Positions 35,474 to 44,311 of a stretch of 64,000 nt of DNA are shown in pieces. Origin of the DNA: an uncultured Collinsella sp. Its GTDB lineage: Bacteria; Actinomycetota; Coriobacteriia; Coriobacteriales; Coriobacteriaceae. Location of the stretch: assembly GCA_902493145.1 (NCBI GenBank), contig CABUOA010000008.1:1-64000 (forward strand), in the 5' to 3' direction. Position numbers and translations under genes: made by a program. The notes below the pieces were generated by a model. The model was given only the letters and a program-made list of their open reading frames with translations, had not been told where the DNA came from and searched no databases. The first letter of the stretch is position 1. Each line of letters begins with the position of its first letter.

Positions 35474-37207
35474 TTAGCTCAAAAGTCCGTTGTCGCCCAG
35501 GTAGTCCACGAAGGCATCGATGATCCGTGCCGTGCGAGTCGCGATGTCTATTTCGGTGAAGTCTCCCATGACTTGTGCCAGGCGCTTGAGTTCCGTGATC
35601 TTTGTTCCGGCTTTGCGCTTGCCATTGCCGTCGGTGTATCCCTCATAGTATTTGCGTTTATCGCAGAATCTGTAGTCGGCCGCGCGGATGTTTACACGCT
35701 TCTCGAGCAGCGCCTTGTTACCCAGCGCCTCCAGGCTGGATTGATCGACGAGCGGGTCTATCTCGTTGCGCTTCTTGGCATAGATGTGCTCAATTTCGAG
35801 CGTGGTGTCTAGGTCCATGAGTGGTTGATCTGGGTCTGCGTACGCCCACCAAGTGAGTATGGACTTTGTTACAGGCCTGCCGTTGGTGAACACGTAGGTT
35901 CGGAATCGCTCAGCAATATTTGCGCGATTGAAGTGGTGGTTAGGAAACTCCACCGGGCGGTGCTCCACGATGTTGATCATCTCGGGATACACTGGCGAAC
36001 GCAGCGCGTTCACGCCGGGTCGCTCAATGGCGTAGGCGAAAATGAATGCCGTAATCTTGTTTAGAAAGCCGTAGAGTGCCTCGTCATCGAGGACACCTTT
36101 GCTGTCGCTGTTGGCAAGGAACCAGACGCTTAGCAGATAGGTCCACATGCCGTTGGGGGCGTAGTTCAGCACGAAGAGCCTGCGGAGCACGCGCTCGCTG
36201 AACCCTTCCTGCGCGTCGACGTGTTTCCAGAAGCCGAGCAGCGCCTCGAGATCGGCGAGCGTGGCGTCCTCCTTGAGCATGGCGTAACCATCGGCACCGA
36301 AGAAGTCGCGCAACGATGCGGTGGTCGTGTCGCGGATGCCTTTCTTCGCGCGGCGGTAGTACATGTAGCGCGTAAATAGCTCATCGGTTGGTGTGCCGCG
36401 CATGGGCCGGAAGATAGCGTTCGCTCCCTCCTCGAGTCCCTTCCAGCGACGGATGAACTCGTCCTTGCGCCCCGTGTCGGAATAATGCTTGTAGAACTGG
36501 CTCTTGAAGATGTCGGCATCCGAGAGAGGCAACCCTCGGTCGTTTAGAGTCGAGAAGATGCGTAGCGCGGTGTCCTGCGATTCCGCTTCAATGGGCAACA
36601 GTATCACATTGTTGATGATGCGTGTGGCCATGTAGACGGTGTAGGTGGGCCACTCGCTCACCAGTTGCTCAATTTTCCTCTGGAAGAAAGCGAAGTTGCG
36701 GGCATAGGCGCTCTTCCAGCCATCGCCTACATTGCCCTCTCGTAAATTCTCGAGGAATTCATTCTTGTCGTTGTCCGATGCAACCTCGGAGTCGATCTTG
36801 AGGCGCTCCATGTCGGGCTCGTCGAACTCGTCGGTTTTCCATACACAACGGGCGATTGCCTCACGCATCTTCACAGACTGCTTATCCTTCATGTTGGTGA
36901 ACTTGTCGTAGAACGCGCGGAGCAGCAGCATGATGGTGGTGAGGCGCTGCTGGCCGTCAATGATCTCGAGTTGGCCAGAGAGGTTCTTAAAGGTGACGAT
37001 GGGTCCTAGGAAGTATTCGTCGTTCTCGCTGTCGAAGTGCTCGTAGTCATCGCCCGGAAAAGCGAACGCGAATAGGTCATCCCACAGCGTTGCGCATTCG
37101 TCCTCGCCCCAGGCGTAGGGCCTCTGGTAGTCGGGGATGAGGAAGTCTGATCGCTTATCGGTGAGAAGATCGCGAATCGATCGCTGGTCGATGTTGAGCT
37201 TGGACAT
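35474..37207 (-). CDS. DUF262/DUF1524 (GmrSD-type) putative nuclease
   Basis: 577 residues from ATG 37207, which has GGAAGG 8 nt upstream; the frame upstream of it is not family sequence. The N-terminal DUF262 domain begins LIPDYQRPYAWGEDEC and carries the nucleotide-hydrolysis signature IIDGQQRLTTIMLLLRAFYD (about 85-104). The C-terminal part has the HNH-like DUF1524 block LEIEHIYAKKRNEID and LGNKALLEKRVNIRA followed by a YY..Y segment. This is the layout of GmrSD-like type IV restriction enzymes that attack modified DNA and of related phage-defence proteins. The expected His-x-x-Pro reads HIYA, so nuclease activity needs a test. DUF6508 follows in the same operon. Confidence 0.85.
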   Translation of the reverse strand: MSKLNIDQRSIRDLLTDKRSDFLIPDYQRPYAWGEDECATLWDDLFAFAFPGDDYEHFDSENDEYFLGPIVTFKNLSGQLEIIDGQQRLTTIMLLLRAFYDKFTNMKDKQSVKMREAIARCVWKTDEFDEPDMERLKIDSEVASDNDKNEFLENLREGNVGDGWKSAYARNFAFFQRKIEQLVSEWPTYTVYMATRIINNVILLPIEAESQDTALRIFSTLNDRGLPLSDADIFKSQFYKHYSDTGRKDEFIRRWKGLEEGANAIFRPMRGTPTDELFTRYMYYRRAKKGIRDTTTASLRDFFGADGYAMLKEDATLADLEALLGFWKHVDAQEGFSERVLRRLFVLNYAPNGMWTYLLSVWFLANSDSKGVLDDEALYGFLNKITAFIFAYAIERPGVNALRSPVYPEMINIVEHRPVEFPNHHFNRANIAERFRTYVFTNGRPVTKSILTWWAYADPDQPLMDLDTTLEIEHIYAKKRNEIDPLVDQSSLEALGNKALLEKRVNIRAADYRFCDKRKYYEGYTDGNGKRKAGTKITELKRLAQVMGDFTEIDIATRTARIIDAFVDYLGDNGLLS

Positions 37208-37298
37208 GAGCTGTACCTTCCGCGCGGGAACAATCAAGATGACACGGATTATATCGCCGAAGTCGTCATTCGCTCTATTGCTGCGAGCTACTGAATCT

Positions 37299-37371
37299 GG
37301 CAACCTCTGGCCAACCCTTACGGTTTCATGTCGTGATCCGTATCGGCGCTGATTAATGTCCGTGATGCTTC
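37299..37371 (+). repeat. 73-bp diverged direct repeat, right copy
   Basis: Ungapped partner of 31996-32068 (53 of 73 identical). It lies about 90 bp upstream of the DUF262 start, just inside the right edge of the accessory island and before the plus-strand flavin reductase gene. Confidence 0.6.
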
Positions 37372-37496
37372 TGCTTGCACCTTCTTTGGAGAGCGCGAGC
37401 GAGAGATGCGATCTACAGACGACTGAATAGCTCCATCCGTTTTGGTTACAACAAAATGTGTGCCGCGCGCCTGCGGCATAAAGGAGGGAGATTCTT

Positions 37497-38027
37497 ATGA
37501 ATATCGTTGTATTGAGCGGCAGCCCGCGCAAGGGAGCCAATACCGACACCATGGTCGAGGCGTTTGCCGAGACCGCGCGCGAGGGCGGCAATACGGTCGA
37601 GGTCGTCCGCGTTGCCGGCAAAAAGATTGCTGGTTGTCTGGGATGTCAGTACTGCTTTACCCACGGGGGCACTTGCGTGCAGAAGGATGACATGGCCAAC
37701 GTGATCGAGTCGCTGAAAGACGCCGACATGGTTGTCTTCGCTTCGCCCATCTACTGGTTTGATATCACTGCGCAGGAGAAAGCCACCATTGACCGCCTGT
37801 ATGCCTTCGGTGCCACGGGTTTCCCGTTCACCAAGACAGCCCTTTTACTCGATAGTCACAGTGAGGGTGTTTATGATGCGGCGATTGCTATGTACAAGTC
37901 CACATGCACGTACTGCAAGTGGGAGGACCAGGGCATTGTCACCATTAGCGGCATGACCGAGCGCGACAGCATGGCCTCCTCGCCCAAGTTGAAAGAGGTG
38001 TGTGAGCTCGCTCGCAAGCTCGCCTAA
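37497..38027 (+). CDS. Flavodoxin-family NAD(P)H-dependent oxidoreductase
   Basis: 176 residues. FMN loop SGSPRKGANTDTMVEAF (about 6-22), CLGCQYCFTHGGTCVQKDDM with the family cysteines (about 47-66), and ASPIYWFDITAQEKATIDRL for the flavin isoalloxazine loop. Likely reduces quinones, nitro compounds or an iron-sulfur partner. AAGGAGGGAG stands before the ATG. It appears monocistronic. Similar in family but not closely to the MerR-operon reductase at 29198. Confidence 0.9.
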   Translation: MNIVVLSGSPRKGANTDTMVEAFAETAREGGNTVEVVRVAGKKIAGCLGCQYCFTHGGTCVQKDDMANVIESLKDADMVVFASPIYWFDITAQEKATIDRLYAFGATGFPFTKTALLLDSHSEGVYDAAIAMYKSTCTYCKWEDQGIVTISGMTERDSMASSPKLKEVCELARKLA

Positions 38028-38207
38028 GGACAAGAAGAACGCATGGCAATCAGCGTTGGTGGAAATGCTTGCTATCCTTACCAAGAGATAGGGGTGTATT
38101 CCCTCAAGTGCCGTATAGAACAATTTTTAAACGCAGAAAAATAACTGAAAACAAATTAATCCGCGTTAAAATATTGTCAAACAGAAGTTCATGAGGGAAG
38201 GTTGCGT

Positions 38208-39497
38208 ATGCGTCGCAAGGCAGACGAGCTCCTTAGGGAATGGCGAGACAGGGCTGATAGAAAACCTTTGCTGGTCAAAGGCGTGCGCCAGTGTGGCAAG
38301 ACCTATCTGCTCAGAACGTACGCCCAGGATCTTTTCGAATCGGTTGTCTACGTTAATCTTGAGAACGACCGGTCGGCGCGAGCGGATTTTTCGGGCGGTC
38401 TTGACCCTCATTCGATCGTACGCGCGATCGAGGCTCGTACGGGACAGCGTATCGTGCCTGGCAAAACCTTACTGTTCATTGACGAGATCCAGGCATGCGA
38501 GGAAGCGCTCACTTCCCTTAAATACTTTTGCGAAGATGCTCCCGAGTATTACGTTGCGGCTGCTGGGTCGCTTCTTGGGGTTGCCATTAACCATCAGTCG
38601 TATTCGTTCCCCGTCGGAAAGACCGACTTGATTGAGATGACTCCACTCGATTTCGAGGAGTTTCTCTGGGCGATGGGGCACGATCAGCTGGTCGACGAGA
38701 TACGCTCATCATTCGAGTTTATGGGTCCTCTTGCGCCAAGCCTTCATGAAAAGGCGCTTGGGCTCTATCGGCAGTATCTTGTTGTTGGCGGAATGCCCGA
38801 GGCGGTCCAAACGTACATCGATGATCAGTCAATCATTGATGTGGCCGAAAAGCATCGGATTATTCTCGACGGATACTCCGCCGACACTAATAAATATGCT
38901 GATGAGCGCTTGAGCGCAAAGACGCGTGCGTGCTTCGATTCCATTCCACAGCAGCTTGCCAAAGAGAATCGTAAATTTCAATACAAGGTAGTGCGAGCGG
39001 GGGGCAATGCGTCTCTCTTTGGAGATGCTCTCGACTGGCTTGTATTGTCGGGTACGGTGGCGCGCTGCAGCCTAGTCGGGCAGATCGAAAGCCCTTTAGA
39101 GGCCTTCGTTAACCCTTCTGCTTTTAAAATCTATCAGGCGGATACAGGGCTGCTCGTCTCCAAGGCCGGTGCTCAACGCGCCGATATTCTTTCCGGTATC
39201 GGCGGCACATTCATGGGTGCACTTACCGAAAACTACGTTGCCCAACAGCTTTCAGCCATGGGCTATCCGCTGCATTATTGGGCGCGAGATAATCGTGCGG
39301 AAATCGACTTTGTAGTAGAGAAGCAGGGATGCTTGTCTGCGATTGAAGTCAAGGCGGGAGAGAACACAAGATCTCGAAGCCTGTCCTCACTTAAAAAGAC
39401 CCATCCGGGCGTGCGCCGAATCAGGCTATCGACTAAGCCCTTCGGAATGAATGATGGGCTGATGTCTGTTCCACTTTATGCGGCATTTTGTCTATAG
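38208..39497 (+). CDS. AAA ATPase with DUF4143 (nuclease-like) C-terminus
   Basis: 429 residues. Start ATG 38208 chosen for GAGGGAAGG 7 nt upstream rather than a TTG two codons earlier. Walker A GVRQCGKT (25-32), Walker B LLFIDEIQ (88-95), sensor AAAGSLLGVAI, then the DUF4143 domain from about 215 on, ending in AEIDFVVEKQGCLSAIEVKA, a PD-(D/E)xK-like Asp...Glu-x-Lys arrangement. The family is common in gut bacteria and spreads horizontally; its role is unproven. A/T-rich upstream sequence (38120-38170) contrasts with its surroundings. Confidence 0.9.
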   Translation: MRRKADELLREWRDRADRKPLLVKGVRQCGKTYLLRTYAQDLFESVVYVNLENDRSARADFSGGLDPHSIVRAIEARTGQRIVPGKTLLFIDEIQACEEALTSLKYFCEDAPEYYVAAAGSLLGVAINHQSYSFPVGKTDLIEMTPLDFEEFLWAMGHDQLVDEIRSSFEFMGPLAPSLHEKALGLYRQYLVVGGMPEAVQTYIDDQSIIDVAEKHRIILDGYSADTNKYADERLSAKTRACFDSIPQQLAKENRKFQYKVVRAGGNASLFGDALDWLVLSGTVARCSLVGQIESPLEAFVNPSAFKIYQADTGLLVSKAGAQRADILSGIGGTFMGALTENYVAQQLSAMGYPLHYWARDNRAEIDFVVEKQGCLSAIEVKAGENTRSRSLSSLKKTHPGVRRIRLSTKPFGMNDGLMSVPLYAAFCL

Positions 39498-39518
39498 GGA
39501 TGATGCTGCTGTAATGCA

Positions 39519-39557
39519 TGGGGCCCGGAGCGCGATGTTGCTGCACTCCGGGCCCCG
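39519..39557. terminator. GC hairpin between convergent AAA and topoisomerase genes
   Basis: GGGGCCCGGAG (39520-39530) pairs with CTCCGGGCCCC (39546-39556). There is no strong T-run on either side. It is placed where transcripts from both genes must end. Confidence 0.6.
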
Positions 39558-39595
39558 CTGCTTAGTTAAACCATGACGGTTTGGCTGCCGTCGTC

Positions 39596-41836
39596 CTAGT
39601 CAAACAGGCTCGGCATGTCGTTTTCCTTCATGAGGGCACCGGCAGAGGGGAGGCTCTGCGCGGTGAACTTCTCGGCCGAGACGCCGGCGCCAAGAATCTC
39701 CTCGGTCGTGCCGACGGTGGTGACCGAGCGGCCCTTCTTGGCCGTGAAAGCCTGGACGCCCTGCGTGTTGGTGGTCGTCTTGGTCTTGAGCAGCGACGTG
39801 TTGAAGTTCATCAGGCGGTAGTCGCTCGAGACCAGCGCGAGGTCGCGGTCTTCCTTGAGCACCTGGGCATACAGCAGCTTGCTGCCGCTGTAGATTGCGT
39901 TCTTCAGACGCTTGCGGTTGGTCTTGGTGACGTATCCGGCAAGTGCGACGCGGACCACGCGGCCGTTCTCAAAGACAAACAGCACGTCGGCCTTGTAATC
40001 CTCGGGGTCGATGACCCAGATGACGTTCTCGTCGGGTTCCATCTCAAGATCGGTGGGCAGGTACGAGCCCAGCTGTGCCGACTTGGTGTCCTCAAACGCC
40101 GTGACCTTGCACTTGTACACCTGGCTCTTGTTGGTAAAGACCAGCAGCTCGTGGGTGTTGGAGGACGGGAACTCGATAAAGGGTTTGTCGCCGTCCTTGT
40201 ACTTGAGCGTGGTCGCCTTCTTGAGCACGCGGTCCGTCATCTTCTTGAGGTAGCCATCGCGCGAGAGCATGATCGTAACCGGGTACTCCTCGACCTCGGG
40301 CTCCAAGCTTACCTCGATAACCTCATGGGGCTCGATCCTGCCCGTGCGGCGCGGCATCACGTACTTCTTGTTGACCGCGGCCAGCTCGTCGCTGATGACC
40401 TTCTTGATGTTCTCTTCGCTCGAAAGGATCTCCTCAAGCTCGGCAATCTCACCCTCGAGCTTAGCGATGTCCTTGGTGCGGTTGAGGATGTACTCCTCGT
40501 TGATGTTGCGGAGCTTGAGCTCGGCGACAAACTCGGCCTGGGTCTCGTCGATGTCGAAACCCTTCATAAGGTTGGGCACGACCTCGGCCTCGAGTTTGGT
40601 GCCGCGGATGATGGCGATCGCCTTGTCGATGTCGAGCAGGATCGCCTCAAGGCCGTGCAGCAGGTGCAGGCGCTCGGACTTTTTGCCCAGGTCAAAGTTA
40701 ATGCGGCGACGCGTGGACTCAATACGCCACTTGACCCACTCGCGCAGGATCTGGCGCACGCCCATAACACGGGGATAGCCGTCGACGAGCACGTTGAAGT
40801 TGCACGAGAACGAATCCTGCAGCGTGGTCGAGCGATAGAGCTTGGCCATGAGCTTGTCGGGGTCGACGCCGCGCTTAAGGTCGATGGCGATGCGCAGACC
40901 CGAAAGGTCGGTCTCGTCGCGGATGTCGGCGATCTCCTTGACCTTGCCCTCCTTGGAGAGCTTGACGATGCGTTCGATGATGACATCGGTCTTGGTGGTG
41001 TAGGGGATCTCGTACACCTCGATGATGCGCTCTTCGGGAATCCAGCGCCAGCGGGAGCGAATCTGGAAGCTGCCAAGACCGGTCTCGATGATCTTCTCCA
41101 TCTCCTCGCGGCGGTAGATAATCTCGCCGCCGGTCGAGAAATCGGGCATGGGCATGTACTCGAGCAGGTCGCAGTCGGGGTCCTTCAGGTAGTGCATCGT
41201 GGCGGTGCAGACCTCGTTGAGGTTGAAGCCGCAGATATCGGACGCCATAGCGACGCCGATGCCCTTGTTGGCCGAGACGAGGATGTTGGGGAACGTGGTG
41301 GGCAGCAGACGCGGCTCCTTCATGGCACCGTCGTAGCTGTCAACGAAGTCGACCGGGTCCTTGTCGATGTCTTTGAAGATCTCGGCGCTGATGGGGGAGA
41401 GCTTGGCCTCGGTATAACGCGAGGCGGCGTAGCTCAGGTCGCCCGAATAGTACTTGCCAAAGTTGCCCTTCGACTCCACGAAAGGAGCAAGCAGCGCCTC
41501 GTTGCCCGTGGCCAGGCGCACCATCGTCTCGTAGATGGCGGCGTCGCCGTGTGGGTTGAGCTTCATGGTCTGGCCCACGATGTTGGCGCTCTTTTGGCGC
41601 TCGCCCTTGAGCAGGCCCATCTTGTACATAGTGTAGAGCAGCTTGCGGTGCGAGGGCTTAAAGCCGTCGATCTCGGGGAATGCACGCGAGACGTTGACGC
41701 TCATGGCGTAGGGCATGTAGTTGACCTCGAGCGTCTGCGTAATCGGCTGGTCGGTGACCTCGGAGTGCAGGCCGATGACGTTCTCGGCGTTGACCTGCTT
41801 TTTCTTGGGTTGGTTCTTCGTCTTCTTCTTTGCCAC
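39596..41836 (-). CDS. Type IIA DNA topoisomerase subunit A (gyrase A/ParC-like, atypical)
   Basis: 746 residues. Winged-helix domain with LNPHGDAAIYETMVRL and the DNA-cleaving Tyr141 in SYAASRYTEAKLS, then tower and coiled-coil (LRNINEEYILNRTKDIAKLE), and a C-terminal beta-propeller-like part (about 520-720). The canonical GyrA AAxRYTE reads AASRYTE, and the C-terminal GyrA box is not evident. It works with the upstream subunit B gene, 45 bp away. Lysine-rich N-terminus (MAKKKTKNQPKKKQ). This divergent pair is likely the decatenase or an extra topoisomerase beside the usual gyrase elsewhere in the genome. Confidence 0.9.
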   Translation of the reverse strand: MAKKKTKNQPKKKQVNAENVIGLHSEVTDQPITQTLEVNYMPYAMSVNVSRAFPEIDGFKPSHRKLLYTMYKMGLLKGERQKSANIVGQTMKLNPHGDAAIYETMVRLATGNEALLAPFVESKGNFGKYYSGDLSYAASRYTEAKLSPISAEIFKDIDKDPVDFVDSYDGAMKEPRLLPTTFPNILVSANKGIGVAMASDICGFNLNEVCTATMHYLKDPDCDLLEYMPMPDFSTGGEIIYRREEMEKIIETGLGSFQIRSRWRWIPEERIIEVYEIPYTTKTDVIIERIVKLSKEGKVKEIADIRDETDLSGLRIAIDLKRGVDPDKLMAKLYRSTTLQDSFSCNFNVLVDGYPRVMGVRQILREWVKWRIESTRRRINFDLGKKSERLHLLHGLEAILLDIDKAIAIIRGTKLEAEVVPNLMKGFDIDETQAEFVAELKLRNINEEYILNRTKDIAKLEGEIAELEEILSSEENIKKVISDELAAVNKKYVMPRRTGRIEPHEVIEVSLEPEVEEYPVTIMLSRDGYLKKMTDRVLKKATTLKYKDGDKPFIEFPSSNTHELLVFTNKSQVYKCKVTAFEDTKSAQLGSYLPTDLEMEPDENVIWVIDPEDYKADVLFVFENGRVVRVALAGYVTKTNRKRLKNAIYSGSKLLYAQVLKEDRDLALVSSDYRLMNFNTSLLKTKTTTNTQGVQAFTAKKGRSVTTVGTTEEILGAGVSAEKFTAQSLPSAGALMKENDMPSLFD

Positions 41837-41881
41837 GATTTCCTCTTGAACTTCTTATGGGCCATCGTTATCGATTTGCTG

Positions 41882-43879
41882 CTACTGCAGGTCCAGCTGG
41901 TCCAGGTATTCCTTGCCGTGCTCGGAGATGTGACGCTTGCGGCCCGTCTCGTCGTTGCCCAGCAACAGGTTGAACATGGTCTCCATCTTGGTGACGTCCT
42001 CGGGTTCTACCTTGATCAGGCGGCGCGTCTCGGGGTTCATGGTGGTGAGCCACATCATGTCCGGATCGTTCTCACCAAGACCCTTGGAGCGGTTGATCGA
42101 GCACTTCTGGTCGCCAATCTCCTTGAGGATGCCGTTCTTCTCGAGCTCGGTGTAGGCAAAGTAGGTCTTCTCTTTGCAGTTGATCTCGTAGAGCGGCGAC
42201 TCGGCGATATACACGTAGCCCTCGTCGATAAGCGTGGGCACCAGGCGATAGAGCATGGTGAGCACAAGCGTGCGGATGTGATAACCGTCGACGTCGGCGT
42301 CCGTACAGATAATGACCTTGTTCCAGTTGAGATTATCCAGGTCAAAAGCACCGAGGTTCTTGATGCGCTTGTCCTTGATCTCTACGCCGCAGCCCAGCAC
42401 GCGCATGAGGTCCATGATGATGTCGGACTTAAAGATGCGCGGGTAGTCCTCCTTCAGGCAGTTGAGGATCTTACCGCGAACGGGCATAACGCCCTGGAAC
42501 TCGGCATCGCGCGAGGTGCGGATGGCGCCTGCTGCCGAGTCGCCCTCTACGATGTAGATCTCGCGACGGTCCTTGTCTTTGGAGCGGCAGTCGATGAACT
42601 TCTGCACGCGGTTGGCCATGTCGGTCTTCTGTTGCAGATTGGTCTTGATGCTCTGGCGCGTCTTCTCGGCGTTCTCGCGCGAGCGCTTGTTGATGAGCAC
42701 CTGCTCCATGATCTTGTTGGCGGCGTCTTTGTTCTCGATCAGATAGGTCGAGAGGCGCTCCTTAAAGAATGCCGTCATCGCCTGCTGGATAAAGCGGTTA
42801 TTGATGGCCTTCTTAGTCTGGTTTTCGTAGGACGTCTGGGTGGAGAAGCAGTTGGTCACCAGCACCAGACAGTCCTGGACGTCCTGCCACTTAATGCCGC
42901 TCTCGTTTTTGTTGTACTTGCCCTGTTGCTTGATGTAGGCATCGATGGCGCTGGTCAGAGCACTACGGGCGGCCTTTTCGGGCGAACCGCCGTTCTCGAG
43001 CCATGACGAGTTGTGGTAGTACTCCTGCATCATGAAGGTGCGCGAGAAGCACATGCACGCGGTGATCTTGACGTTGTAGTCGGGCAGGTCCTCGCGGTCG
43101 CGACCGCGGCGGTCGGCCTCGATAAAGAAGGGCTCGGTGAGGTAGTCGGCACCGACCTTCTCGAGCACATAGTCCTCGATGCCCTTGGGGTAGCAAAAGT
43201 CCTCTTCGGAAAACTCGCCATCGTCGCCCTCGATGCGCAGGCGGAAGGTAACGTTGGCGTTGACCACGGCCTGGCGGCGCATGGTCTCGCGATACCAATC
43301 GTGGGGGATGCTGATGGAGGTGAAGACCTCAAGATCGGGGCGCCACTTGATGGTGGTGCCGGTGCGGTTCTCGTCGCTGGGCTCAATCTCGAGCGCCTTC
43401 TTTTTGGCGCCGACGACCTTACCCTTCTTAAAGTGCAGAGAGTATTTGTTACCGTCACGCCAAACCGTGACGTCCATGTACTCAGAAGCGTACTGGGTCG
43501 CGCAGGAGCCCAGGCCGTTGGTGCCGAGCGAGAAGTCGTAGTCGCCGCCCTGGTTGTTGTTGTATTTGCCGCCGGCGTAGAGCTCGCAAAAGACGAGTTC
43601 CCAGTTAAAGCGCTTCTCGGAAGGGTTCCAGTCGAGCGGGCAGCCGCGGCCGTTGTCCTCTACCTGGATAGAGCCATCGCGAAAGGCGGTGAGGGTGATG
43701 AGCTTGCCGTAGCCCTGGCGTGCTTCGTCAACGGCGTTGGACAGGATCTCGAAGGCGGCATGCGCGCAACCGTCGAGTCCGTCCGAGCCAAAGATGACGG
43801 CAGGGCGCAGACGTACGCGCTCCTCGTCCTTGAGCTGGCGGATACTGTCGTTACCATAGTTTGCGGTGTTTTTTGCCAT
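41882..43879 (-). CDS. Type IIA DNA topoisomerase subunit B (GyrB/ParE-like, atypical)
   Basis: 665 residues. GHKL ATPase with Glu44 and Asn48 in HAAFEILSNAVDEA, DNGRG (75-79) and GTNGLGS in place of the usual GLHGVG loop; TOPRIM metal site EGDSAAG and DADVDG; closing RSKGLGEND instead of RYKGLGEM. These changes place it outside standard GyrB and ParE. It hydrolyses ATP to drive strand passage with subunit A downstream. No regulatory site was identified. The coding strand is so biased that a long antisense frame is open over both genes; that frame is not a gene. Confidence 0.9.
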   Translation of the reverse strand: MAKNTANYGNDSIRQLKDEERVRLRPAVIFGSDGLDGCAHAAFEILSNAVDEARQGYGKLITLTAFRDGSIQVEDNGRGCPLDWNPSEKRFNWELVFCELYAGGKYNNNQGGDYDFSLGTNGLGSCATQYASEYMDVTVWRDGNKYSLHFKKGKVVGAKKKALEIEPSDENRTGTTIKWRPDLEVFTSISIPHDWYRETMRRQAVVNANVTFRLRIEGDDGEFSEEDFCYPKGIEDYVLEKVGADYLTEPFFIEADRRGRDREDLPDYNVKITACMCFSRTFMMQEYYHNSSWLENGGSPEKAARSALTSAIDAYIKQQGKYNKNESGIKWQDVQDCLVLVTNCFSTQTSYENQTKKAINNRFIQQAMTAFFKERLSTYLIENKDAANKIMEQVLINKRSRENAEKTRQSIKTNLQQKTDMANRVQKFIDCRSKDKDRREIYIVEGDSAAGAIRTSRDAEFQGVMPVRGKILNCLKEDYPRIFKSDIIMDLMRVLGCGVEIKDKRIKNLGAFDLDNLNWNKVIICTDADVDGYHIRTLVLTMLYRLVPTLIDEGYVYIAESPLYEINCKEKTYFAYTELEKNGILKEIGDQKCSINRSKGLGENDPDMMWLTTMNPETRRLIKVEPEDVTKMETMFNLLLGNDETGRKRHISEHGKEYLDQLDLQ

Positions 43880-43974
43880 ACTCGCTCTCTCGGTGCTCCT
43901 TTTGCTGCGTTTAAGTCATATAGATAGTCAAGGTAGCATAGCCCAGGCCGTGGGCGATTCCACCTAACACGAAA

Positions 43975-44167
43975 TCCATCGAACAATCGTTCGGAGTTCG
44001 ATGGAGATTCGTTTACTCGGACAAAACCGAGTCGGTTCTGTCCGAGTAAGTTTGAAGGCGGCTGGAGGCGCCCTACCTTGTTTGCGGATGGATCGAATCG
44101 AACATTGGGACAAGCGTCTCGTTTTATGGGCCACGGGCGTGCGTGTGCGAGTCCCTTTGGCCCATAA
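43975..44167. repeat. Three successive hairpins in the 430-bp gap before the lipoprotein gene
   Basis: Stems: TCCATCGAAC/GTTCGATGGA (43975-43984 with 43996-44005), TTACTCGGACA/TGTCCGAGTAA (44013-44023 with 44039-44049, with a nested AACCGA/TCGGTT), and TTATGGGCC/GGCCCATAA (44124-44132 with 44159-44167). No gene was seen here. They may be palindromic repeats or a leader of the lipoprotein transcript. Confidence 0.5.
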
Positions 44168-44311
44168 GGAACGCTGGCGGGTCGTTATTTGGGCCGTGGG
44201 TCACTTCGCCCGCGCCGTGTTTCGTCATACGCTCATAGTGGAAGCCGATGCCACGGGGTCGACTTGGGACTCGGGCAACGGATGAGCTGCAAGCCGAAAG
44301 GAGCGGTGAGG

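Noticed and set aside
41836..41882. Promoter between the topoisomerase subunit genes
   Set aside because: The 45-bp gap shows no -10/-35 pair; the genes are better read as one operon.
39581..43006. A plus-strand open frame of 1141 codons
   Set aside because: It lies antisense to the two topoisomerase subunit genes, whose motifs are certain. Its sequence is a Leu/Val/Asp/Gly-rich shadow caused by codon bias, with no domain signature.
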